Below are positions 15,610 through 22,792 of a DNA stretch of 28,581 bases, in pieces. Positions within the stretch are counted from its first letter, which is position 1. Each line of letters begins with the position of its first letter. The translations under genes and the position numbers were made by a program. Source of the DNA: an uncultured Lachnospiraceae bacterium (GTDB lineage: Bacteria > Bacillota > Clostridia > Lachnospirales > Lachnospiraceae); contig CAJUAO010000028.1 in NCBI GenBank assembly GCA_910584685.1, positions 1-28,581 of the forward strand. Direction: 5' to 3'. The notes under the pieces are model-generated. The model searched no databases. It saw only the letters and a program-made list of their open reading frames with translations, and was not told where the DNA came from.

Positions 15610-16731
15610 TCACACCTTGCTGATATTGCCTGTCATCATGCCCCATATAAAGCAGGCAAGTTCCCTTGCAACCGCTGTTACTGCCACATTCTTTTTCTTG
15701 CCATGTCTTATCATCCTGTAATACTTTCTTCTCAGCCTCTCGTTTGCTTTGTCCGCATACGCAATCACCTCCGCTGGATTACCGCTCTGCCTCGCTTTTA
15801 AATCTTTTGATTTATGCCCCACTGCTCCTTTACAGATTCCCTTGGATGCCTCTATCAGCAGTTTCCGCAAATGGCTGTTCCCGGCTTTTGTGATGGGCAG
15901 CCTGTTGATGTTGTCGCTGCTTGAATCCTCCCCCGGCACCAGACCCAGATATGCGGAATAGATATTCCCTTTTGCAAATCTCCGGAAATCTCCTGTTTCA
16001 ACCAGACAGGATAACGCCGTATGGGTTTTTACGCCGAGAAAGCACACCAGTTTTTTTACTTTCTCCACATACTCTGTTTCTGATGCCAGCTCCTCTATCC
16101 TCTTATCGAATGTCTCTATCCGGTTCTCCAGATATTCATACGTAATCAGATACTCATTCAGGGTTTCCCTGTCCATCGCTCCAAGCTCTATGGCCCCCAG
16201 CCATTTTAAATGTGCCTGTGTCCATTTCCCTTTGGCATAATGGAATCCCTGGCTAAGACAAAATGCATTGATTCTCTGTTTTGTTTTCTTCAAATCCAGT
16301 TTATGGTCATCCCGCATCCGAAGATATACTTTTACGTCATCGTCTTTATCTGTCGGGATGTGTACTGCATGATAACCACCATAGGCAAGGCACTGCGCTA
16401 TCATCAGTGCATCCCGTTTATCTGTTTTAATTCGTTTTCCCTGCTGTGTCATCATTGTCGTCGGAGCCAGAATCACACAACGGATTTCCTTTTTTGCCAG
16501 TTCATGATACAAAGAGAATCCCAGACATCCTGCCTCATAACCGCAGAGAATATCGCAGTCATCTTTTATTTTCGATTTCAGGCTTTCAATAAACTGCATG
16601 ATATTGTCCGGATCAGGTGTTACCTTAACATTTGCATAAATAATGTCATCTCCGTCAAGTCTTGGCTCAATGGCGCATAAAGTGTAGTTTGTGCTATGGA
16701 CATCCATTCCAATTCGTAGTATTCTTTTCAT
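15610..16731 (-). CDS. IS110-family transposase (DEDD/Tnp20)
   Basis: A 373-residue transposase. The RuvC-like N-terminal domain shows D10 (IGMDVH), E66 (GYEAG) and D104/D107 (KTDKRDA), the DEDD tetrad. A coiled-coil spacer (about 145-225) leads to the C-terminal Tnp20 domain with the catalytic Ser287 in TKAGNSHLRKLL. An AAAAGGAGG site precedes the ATG at 16731. All key residues are present, so it is probably active. It makes a RuvC-Tnp complex that recombines the circular element into a target chosen by the bridge RNA. Confidence 0.95.
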   Translation of the reverse strand: MKRILRIGMDVHSTNYTLCAIEPRLDGDDIIYANVKVTPDPDNIMQFIESLKSKIKDDCDILCGYEAGCLGFSLYHELAKKEIRCVILAPTTMMTQQGKRIKTDKRDALMIAQCLAYGGYHAVHIPTDKDDDVKVYLRMRDDHKLDLKKTKQRINAFCLSQGFHYAKGKWTQAHLKWLGAIELGAMDRETLNEYLITYEYLENRIETFDKRIEELASETEYVEKVKKLVCFLGVKTHTALSCLVETGDFRRFAKGNIYSAYLGLVPGEDSSSDNINRLPITKAGNSHLRKLLIEASKGICKGAVGHKSKDLKARQSGNPAEVIAYADKANERLRRKYYRMIRHGKKKNVAVTAVARELACFIWGMMTGNISKV

Positions 16732-16840
16732 ATGGTGACCTCCTTTTGTATGCGGTAATCCCTGTTACCATTGTTTTTTCAACAACTTAGTATACAGGTA
16801 AATCCACGTTGCTACAAATGTGAGGTCACTTCATATTGTC

Positions 16841-17119
16841 CTATGTATTCATGCGAATTGTTCCATTCATCAAAATATCTGCCCGCTCCTCCGGTGTCAT
16901 TTCCCTACTCATTAAAATCTGGAAAAACAACTGCATCCTGTCATCTGCCTCACTAGTATAGTATTCATGTGAATTACGGTGGATCACATCAAATACATTA
17001 TCCAGCTTGATAAATGCCCCGCTGGCATGACCGTGTCCGGCAAGCTGTTCCAGTGCCTTGTCCATGTTATGTAACTCATCTTCCACCTCTATCAATAATT
17101 CCATATCCGTTTTTTCCAA
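16841..17119 (-). CDS. Small unknown protein, 92 aa, related to its neighbour
   Basis: Starts with TTG at 17119, nine bases after AGGAGG (an in-frame ATG at 17104 is the alternative). Mostly helical and acidic. Its end (MSREMTPEERADILMNGTI) matches the pattern at the end of the next protein upstream (NSEITPEGRAKMLTEFGKA), so the two share a C-terminal module. The stop lies 6 bases from the IS right-hand repeat, so the native C-terminus may have been altered by the insertion. Third gene of a leftward cluster with the transglutaminase-like protein. Function unknown. Confidence 0.6.
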   Translation of the reverse strand: MEKTDMELLIEVEDELHNMDKALEQLAGHGHASGAFIKLDNVFDVIHRNSHEYYTSEADDRMQLFFQILMSREMTPEERADILMNGTIRMNT

Positions 17120-17189
17120 AATAACACTCCTCCTTTTTGTTTAGTCTTCATTTTTCTTCCATTCTCATCCGTAATAAGCCCCTTCCTGC

Positions 17190-17753
17190 TCATGCCTTGC
17201 CAAACTCTGTCAGCATTTTTGCACGCCCCTCCGGTGTTATCTCTGAATTGTCCAGAATGTCCGTCAGGCATTCAAACATTTCATCCTCTCCCTGCAGTCT
17301 GATTTCAGCGCAGGCACCATTCTCAATTACCTTACACACCCGATCAAGTTCTTTCAGTATGCCGCTTTCCCTGTCATATATTTCCCATTCCCCCACCAGA
17401 AACATATTCAGTTTTTTAACAGCGTCATACAGATAAATAAGATGTGTCATATCCTGAAAAGACAGGACGGAACCTTTTGCTCTGATTTTCCTCTCTGATG
17501 CTGTCTGCACACCATCCTCAAACCCCAAACGATAGGATTCTTCCCCATACATAATATTATATTTTGTCCACTCATTTTCCAATGTATCATACAGTTTCCA
17601 ACACTTCTTTGACATGCCTGAACCCTTTGAAAATGCATTTGAAGCCTTGTGCAGAGATTTCATCTGCTGCTGGAATTTATCATTTTCACGAATCCTCGCC
17701 TCCAGAGGTTCCCCGGTACGGGCAAAGATAAATTCATCTGATATAACATCCAT
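17190..17753 (-). CDS. Uncharacterised helical protein, 187 aa
   Basis: ATG 17753 follows AAAGGGG by 9 bases. A predicted all-helical cytosolic protein: KFQQQMKSLHKASNAFSKGS, KCWKLYDTLENEWTKYNIMY, SYRLGFEDGVQ, then a helical pair around residues 98-120 and the C-terminal TPEGRAK module shared with the 92-aa neighbour. Similar proteins occur in gut Clostridia, but I know no function. It begins 15 bases after the stop of the secreted Ig-like/transglutaminase-like gene and is probably co-transcribed with it. Confidence 0.65.
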   Translation of the reverse strand: MDVISDEFIFARTGEPLEARIRENDKFQQQMKSLHKASNAFSKGSGMSKKCWKLYDTLENEWTKYNIMYGEESYRLGFEDGVQTASERKIRAKGSVLSFQDMTHLIYLYDAVKKLNMFLVGEWEIYDRESGILKELDRVCKVIENGACAEIRLQGEDEMFECLTDILDNSEITPEGRAKMLTEFGKA

Positions 17754-17767
17754 GTCTCTGCCCCTTT

Positions 17768-18823
17768 CTACTGGCGAAAATAATCTAAATCAAAATTATT
17801 CTCGTCTGCCAAATCCTCCAAAGCTCTGCCATTGATTTCATAGATTCCATACGGCCGTGGCTTCGGCTCATTGAAACCGGTTACAATGACATAAAATTTA
17901 CCGTCTGCATAGACCAGTGTTTTCCCATGTGCATTTAGGTTCCCACATCCTGCTGCCTTGATCCCCATATGATTGCACATATACTGGAGGGCAAACCGGC
18001 TTGCCATACAGTCTCCTTTTCCCCTGATAAAAATATCAAACCAGTTATCATTGTATAGTTCATAATCAGAGGTTGTACTGATGTAACATGCTACCTTCTC
18101 CGCTTTTTCCTTTTGTGTCATGGAAGAGGTAATGTACTGTTTCTCAAAATTTGTAAACACAATATCTATGTAGATATTCAGCTCCGAATATGCCCGCACA
18201 TTTGCCTTCAGCTTTCTTCCATCCTCCAGAACAGCAGTTACCGTTGCCTCCACGCACGGTTCCGTATAATCTGGTCCCCACTCCATCTGCAGTAGCCCAT
18301 AATCCGTAATCTTAAAATATCCTGCATCCTCCCCGCTAATCTTCCAGTCCCTTACTTCTTTCTTTGTGCCAGATACCCGAAAACGGTATTCTCGGAGATG
18401 GCTACTGTCATATTTTATGTAATCTTTGTATGATTCCGAAAGATGATATAATGTCACATCACTACTGTTTAGCACTGGATTATCTGCCATCGACTTTTTC
18501 TTTTTTACTTCTTTAACCGTAACCCGGCACTTATATTTCTTTCGCTTATAAACCGCCGTAACCACTGCTGTTCCCTTTTTCTTGCTCTTGAAAGTAACCG
18601 TATTTCCTTTCCTCTTTGCAATCGAAACCACAGATTTATTACTGGTTCTCCATTTTACTTTTGCTTTGCATGACACCCCTTTTAATTTCATTTGGTAAGT
18701 CTTCCCTATTGTTACCGCCTTATTCTTTGCCTCTAGCTTTGACTTTGCCTCTGCCACCATGCCGGGCAATAACAGCATAAGTGCCAGTGCAAAGAGAACC
18801 TTTCTTATATATTTTCTCTCCAT
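17768..18823 (-). CDS. Secreted protein: Ig-like (BIG2) domain plus transglutaminase-like domain
   Basis: Start at ATG 18823, 8 bases after AAGGAGG; an upstream ATG at 18877 adds 18 residues that spoil the signal peptide. Residues 1-28 form a signal peptide (RKVLFALALMLLLPGMVAEA). A BIG2-type Ig-like domain follows (about 30-105; WRTSNKSVVSIAKRKGNTVT, GTAVVTAVYKRKKYKC), very rich in Lys. The C-terminal part has a transglutaminase-like catalytic set: Cys in GKGDCMASRFALQYMC, His in NAHGKTLVY and Asp in YADGKFYV. Such proteins are exported and usually act as cell-wall or surface cysteine peptidases or crosslinkers. The middle region (about 110-230) is a beta-rich linker. Confidence 0.8.
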   Translation of the reverse strand: MERKYIRKVLFALALMLLLPGMVAEAKSKLEAKNKAVTIGKTYQMKLKGVSCKAKVKWRTSNKSVVSIAKRKGNTVTFKSKKKGTAVVTAVYKRKKYKCRVTVKEVKKKKSMADNPVLNSSDVTLYHLSESYKDYIKYDSSHLREYRFRVSGTKKEVRDWKISGEDAGYFKITDYGLLQMEWGPDYTEPCVEATVTAVLEDGRKLKANVRAYSELNIYIDIVFTNFEKQYITSSMTQKEKAEKVACYISTTSDYELYNDNWFDIFIRGKGDCMASRFALQYMCNHMGIKAAGCGNLNAHGKTLVYADGKFYVIVTGFNEPKPRPYGIYEINGRALEDLADENNFDLDYFRQ

Positions 18824-18989
18824 AACCTCTGCCTCCTTGTCTGAATAGTTGGTTTTCTGAAACTCTAAAAATAGCATGCTTATCTTTATTGATTCAGATT
18901 ATACCGCGCTCTATTTCAGAAGTCAGCCTGTTATTCGAAAATTTCTTTCAAATAATCATCTGTTCTATATTGTCACATCCATTACGATA

Positions 18990-19030
18990 GAAAAGACAGG
19001 ATAACCTCATTTCGAAGTTCCTGTCTTTTC
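18990..19030 (-). terminator. Terminator after the Rpn-type gene
   Basis: Perfect 11-bp arms GAAAAGACAGG (18990-19000) and CCTGTCTTTTC (19020-19030) with a 19-base loop, 29 bases after the stop at 19059. The T-rich end on the minus strand supports leftward termination. Confidence 0.7.
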
Positions 19031-19058
19031 CATTTAATTTACCTGCTAATAATTTCAC

Positions 19059-19865
19059 TCAAGCTGGTTGCAAAACCTTAACTGCCTTTACTTCTTCTAC
19101 TGTCAATCCTGAACATTGTGCAATCTCTTCCAATGTCAATTTACCATTGTTTAAGAGATTTTTTGCAAACTCTATCCGCTCTTCTTTCATTTCTTTTGCC
19201 ACAATATCTTCCACAATCTTACACATAGATCTTTGTCCCTCCTTATCTGTCTTGAAATATCTGGCACGTTCTGCCAATTCTTTATAATTCATATCTTCCG
19301 GATTCGTACAACTGAAATCATGCATCAGTTTTCCTAGTGGCGTGTTATCTTTAATTTGTCCATTCACATATATAATATGTGCATCATCTCCAAAAAGCTC
19401 TCCTGTCTCTTCAATTCTTCTATCTATATGGTATATCGGCAAATTTCTTTGCAAAACATCACTTTCCGTAATAAAAATCACATAAGTTTCCGGCAAATAT
19501 TCCGTATCATCTCCCGGAAGAATAGCGTTAGCATCCATAATACTGCTATTATATCTTGCCCTCTTTGGTTTTGCCCCGGAAGGTGCACGCTGTGTTTCCA
19601 CATCATACTGTTTAGCTGCACGGTCAACTGCTGTCACATCCATTCGTATAGAACGCCCTTGTAAGTTCTTTATACCAACTTGTGTACGTGCTTTTTCTAC
19701 CACCAGTTCATCATCATTCATGATAATACGTAAAACCAGTTCAATGCCTTCCTTATAATCCTCAAAACACTTAGTCATGAAGTCATCATCAAAATAGCAC
19801 ATTTCCTGAATCCGATCTAAAATATACTGTCTTTTCTGTTCGCTGTTTTGTTTTTTATCTGCCAA
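19059..19865 (-). CDS. Rpn/PD-(D/E)XK nuclease family transposase-like protein
   Basis: A 268-residue member of the PD-(D/E)XK transposase-like (Rpn) family, common in Clostridia. It opens with DDDFMTKCFEDYKEGIELVL. The nuclease core has Asp in SIRMDVTAVD (near 75) and Glu in YDVETQRA (near 92), followed by RARYNSSIMDANAI. The C-terminal region contains KELAERARYFKTDKEGQRSM and a short helical tail (LLNNGKLTLEEIAQCSGLTV), as in full-length members. RpnA-type proteins nick or cut DNA and promote recombination in E. coli, and phage-defence roles have been proposed. It appears intact and has its own terminator, but no clear ribosome binding site. Confidence 0.85.
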   Translation of the reverse strand: MADKKQNSEQKRQYILDRIQEMCYFDDDFMTKCFEDYKEGIELVLRIIMNDDELVVEKARTQVGIKNLQGRSIRMDVTAVDRAAKQYDVETQRAPSGAKPKRARYNSSIMDANAILPGDDTEYLPETYVIFITESDVLQRNLPIYHIDRRIEETGELFGDDAHIIYVNGQIKDNTPLGKLMHDFSCTNPEDMNYKELAERARYFKTDKEGQRSMCKIVEDIVAKEMKEERIEFAKNLLNNGKLTLEEIAQCSGLTVEEVKAVKVLQPA

Positions 19866-19984
19866 CTAATGCACCTGCCTTTGTTTTTGTTCTTTTCTTT
19901 ATCTTACCACGCTATTCTTAATAATACAATGGAATCGTGAAATTAAAACCAACTCTGTTTCTGCCAACTTTTCAAAATCTCTCT

Positions 19985-20397
19985 TTACGATTTTATTTCT
20001 CTGTCAATCATCTCTTGCATTTTGGGTTCAAATAATTTATCAAGTAATACTTGATTTCGCTATTTGTAATCTTTTTCAAAGTACTTATCATATCTGCAAT
20101 CACATAACAATCAAAAGCAACCTTGGGTATCTTACAGCATTATATCTTTCACCAACCATCACTACTATTTTTTGTGGGAAATCTCTGGATTTTCCTTCAA
20201 TACAGTAATTACTCTTTCATCAACTACATAGTTGACTGCAAGTTGTCTTTTGATGTTCCTCGCATGCATTAATTTAACCGTAATATCACCACCAAGAACA
20301 TCATATTCTACTTTCTACTGTTGCGAATTAAGTGTTTTATATAGTGAATACCTAAATAATTTTAAATCTTCAACGTCTATAATATCCAGTAAGGTGT
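19985..20397 (-). pseudogene. Decayed ORF downstream of the Vsr gene
   Basis: The 533-base gap between the Rpn gene and vsr holds coding-like pieces in changing leftward frames. After the vsr stop one reads TLLDIIDVEDLKLFRYSLYK to a stop near 20320, then EYDVLGGDITVKLMHARNIK with RQLAVNYVVDERVITVLKEN to a TAG near 20167, then a short piece and finally NQVLLDKLFEPKMQEMIDRE to TAA at 19985. This looks like one gene with several frameshifts and stops. I do not recognise it; the last piece resembles C-terminal tails of Rpn-type proteins. Confidence 0.45.
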
Positions 20398-20398
20398 T

Positions 20399-20842
20399 TC
20401 ATTTATAATCACTTTCAAGTATCTTCAAATCTAGAATTGTTTCTTCAATCACCTTTACACAACCTTCTATATCCTTCTTGATATCATTTCCCCAGAAACG
20501 TATCACTGTCCACCCCATAAATAAAAGTGCCTTATTAACCTCATTATCATGGTCTATATTTCTGGATATTTTTGAAATCCAATAATCCGAGTTATTGCTT
20601 TTCATAAGTTTTGGTCTTAATACTTCCCAATCCTTTCCATGAAAAAACTCTCCGTCACAGAAGATAACGATATTATATTTTGGCATTACTATATCAGGGG
20701 TTCCTGGAAGGGTTTTGTCATTTTTGCGATATCTATAACCTCTTCTCCATAATTCATGCCGCAACAATATCTCAATCTCTGTGTCTTTTGATTTTATATT
20801 TTGCATATTTCGCTTACGTTGCTTAGGTGTCAGATTATCCAT
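20399..20842 (-). CDS. vsr: Vsr-type (very short patch repair) endonuclease
   Basis: Start chosen at ATG 20842, six bases after GGAGGTG; 147 residues, close to the family norm (about 135-155). Motifs: KQRKRNMQNIKSKDTEIEIL with the conserved Glu, HELWRRGYRYR, the catalytic Asp in PGTPDIVMPKYNIVIFCDG, then EFFHG. The family usually has G-C-F-W-H-G-H; here it is D-G-E-F-F-H-G-K-D-W, as in Vsr relatives inside restriction clusters. Classical Vsr nicks T:G mismatches made by deamination of 5-methylcytosine and pairs with Dcm. Here it ends a GHKL-ATPase operon, so it may instead be the cleavage subunit of a restriction system (inference). Confidence 0.88.
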   Translation of the reverse strand: MDNLTPKQRKRNMQNIKSKDTEIEILLRHELWRRGYRYRKNDKTLPGTPDIVMPKYNIVIFCDGEFFHGKDWEVLRPKLMKSNNSDYWISKISRNIDHDNEVNKALLFMGWTVIRFWGNDIKKDIEGCVKVIEETILDLKILESDYK

Positions 20843-20875
20843 ATCACTCACCTCCATATGGCAGTTCCTGACATA

Positions 20876-21910
20876 TTACTCTACAGATTCAATAATCCAT
20901 GAATCTTTACGTATTTTAAACTTATCTCCCACTTTTAATCCGATAAGGCCTGATTTTATTTGGAATTTATTCTTCCCAACAACTAACGGCATTCGTACAT
21001 TGGTATTAACCTTTCTTACCACAAGTTTGCTATTCCAAGTAACTGCTTTTTCTGACTGAACAGCTTCACTTGGTTGGAATAATTCTGCTCTCTCTTCTTT
21101 TGGACCTTTGTTATCTTTAGATGCAATCTGCTCTAATTCTATATCCTTGCCAATATTCGCAAATGTTTCTTCTAATGTCCTTTTGGCTAATTCACATGCA
21201 TCCTCCTTGGAAAGCGAATCAAATATAACAACTCCCCCCATTTGATTCAAGTTTAAGAAATAGTTTCTGATTTCTGTTCTTTTTAATTCTCCATGTTCCT
21301 TTAATACTTTTAATGCTGCAAGCAATAATGTCTTACATCGAGCCAGCGACCGTTCAGTCGACACTGTAAAAATATCTTGCTTGCTCAAAAAATATTCCGT
21401 CATTTCATACGGATTATTTTTGTTTTCTTCATCATATGTAAGATATGCGCTCCAGTATAATCTTGCTATTCCTTGACGTACAAAAGCCTTTCCTTTTGAT
21501 GCTTTAAAAAAATATCTTGAACCAATTCTCGATACTATTTTACTCTTTCCCGCATCATCTTCATCCTCTTCTGAGGCTACATCGATTGCCCATCTTGTTC
21601 GCATATAATCCCAATATGTATAATGCGCCAGATATGCCCACAGTCTTAAATCACTCGCCTGGACTGGATTTAATTGATTCTTAAAAGCTTCATAAAGCTT
21701 GACTGCATTTCCATAATCCTTTTTCGAATCTCCAATGCTTAAATCAACATCAGGAACCATAATACCAGTACTAAACGAATAATTGCTGAATCCGCTATCC
21801 TCAAAGTACTGATCAATCCATCTATCTTTTGAATTGTATAAAGCCGTATTTTTAGGTATATCTGAGATAAGCATATCCAAAGCATCATTTTGCAAAAAAT
21901 TTATAATCAT
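20876..21910 (-). CDS. DUF6339-like protein of the GHKL/Vsr cluster
   Basis: A 344-residue protein with AAGGAGG seven bases before its ATG. Residues about 95-175 (DLRLWAYLAHYTYWDYMRTR and RIGSRYFFKASKGKAFVRQG, then IARLYWSAYLTYDE) match what I remember as the DUF6339 pattern, from proteins found next to GHKL ATPase and methyltransferase genes. The C-terminal 50 residues look like a small beta-barrel (LIGLKVGDKFKIRKDSWIIE), which could bind nucleic acid. No nuclease motif is obvious. It lies between the 289-aa protein (12 bases) and vsr (33 bases) and is clearly co-transcribed. The DUF label is from memory. Confidence 0.7.
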   Translation of the reverse strand: MIINFLQNDALDMLISDIPKNTALYNSKDRWIDQYFEDSGFSNYSFSTGIMVPDVDLSIGDSKKDYGNAVKLYEAFKNQLNPVQASDLRLWAYLAHYTYWDYMRTRWAIDVASEEDEDDAGKSKIVSRIGSRYFFKASKGKAFVRQGIARLYWSAYLTYDEENKNNPYEMTEYFLSKQDIFTVSTERSLARCKTLLLAALKVLKEHGELKRTEIRNYFLNLNQMGGVVIFDSLSKEDACELAKRTLEETFANIGKDIELEQIASKDNKGPKEERAELFQPSEAVQSEKAVTWNSKLVVRKVNTNVRMPLVVGKNKFQIKSGLIGLKVGDKFKIRKDSWIIESVE

Positions 21911-21922
21911 TTGTGCGCCTCC

Positions 21923-22792
21923 TTATTGTTGTTTCGTAGAATTGGCAACAAGTTCCAGTGCATGTAACGAATTGTCATTCATAAGTCTCTGTGATGTCTT
22001 GATTGGATTATTAAGCATTTTTTTGAATTCAGCATCATCATTCTTCGCCGCATTCATAATCATCAGCTTTAGTGTTTTATACCATGAATATTGCGCTAAG
22101 GTCTCCTGTCCAGAATTAATGACATCCTGATATATCTCATAAATGCCTTGCACTATTACTGGAACAACATAAATCGCATTCAGTACAGGAATCTTCCATG
22201 ATTCGTACATTCCAATTTCGTTGTATTTCTTATATTGTTCCTTGGGGAGATGAATTCTGATTGCATCATATTCCCACTCGCAAAACATAACTGAACTGTT
22301 ATCGTCTTTCACAAAATGTACAATGGGGTCACCCTTTTTTATAATATCATTTTTATAGATGGCATCAAATTTCTGTCTTTCTCCAATTGCAATAACTTCA
22401 CCTTTATTGATTTCATATGAAATACCATCAAATTCCTCTAAAAAATCACTGTTGATAAAATTTTCTATTTTTTCAACTGCCACAATACACGGACATAAAT
22501 CAACCCGTTCATGCACTAACTCTGATGGAAGAAATATCTCTTGTTCCTCTGAGTTACTTATCCGCAAATCACGATACCATGTCGAAATACATTGAAGCTG
22601 AACCGCATATGCAAGAACACGTTCGTTTAGTAATTTCTTAATTTCACTATTGTTTACATCATAAGTTACGTTAAGATAAAAACCATCCTTCCTTGTTTCT
22701 TTCTTTATATCAACATTGAATATACTACTTCTGTAATCTACCGGATTAGCACGAAGGATAGGATATGGATAATTCATACTACTATTCAGCAT
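21923..22792 (-). CDS. Uncharacterised protein of the GHKL/Vsr cluster, 289 aa
   Basis: The ATG at 22792 overlaps the end of the ATPase gene by 11 bases, with GGAGGT 8 bases upstream inside that gene, so translation is coupled. The first 120 residues look beta-rich (SSIFNVDIKKETRKDGFYLN, then VTYDVNNSEIKKLL), followed by an alpha/beta region and a helical C-terminus (SWYKTLKLMIMNAAKNDDAE). No catalytic motif, signal or membrane helix was seen. Tight coupling suggests that it forms a complex with the GHKL ATPase in fixed ratio. Function unknown. Confidence 0.75.
   Translation of the reverse strand: MLNSSMNYPYPILRANPVDYRSSIFNVDIKKETRKDGFYLNVTYDVNNSEIKKLLNERVLAYAVQLQCISTWYRDLRISNSEEQEIFLPSELVHERVDLCPCIVAVEKIENFINSDFLEEFDGISYEINKGEVIAIGERQKFDAIYKNDIIKKGDPIVHFVKDDNSSVMFCEWEYDAIRIHLPKEQYKKYNEIGMYESWKIPVLNAIYVVPVIVQGIYEIYQDVINSGQETLAQYSWYKTLKLMIMNAAKNDDAEFKKMLNNPIKTSQRLMNDNSLHALELVANSTKQQ

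Larger units (their letters stand above)
15180..16835 (-). mobile_element. IS110-family insertion sequence, IS1111 type
   Basis: Contains a DEDD transposase and 11-bp subterminal inverted repeats TATGAAGTGAC (15180-15190) and GTCACTTCATA (16825-16835). Exact ends are a few bases outside these and cannot be fixed here. Short DNA 5' of the transposase (about 100 bases) and long DNA 3' (about 420 bases), plus subterminal repeats, are the marks of the IS1111 subgroup. It separates a truncated gene remnant from the 92-aa gene whose stop codon lies 6 bases beyond the right repeat. Confidence 0.8.
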
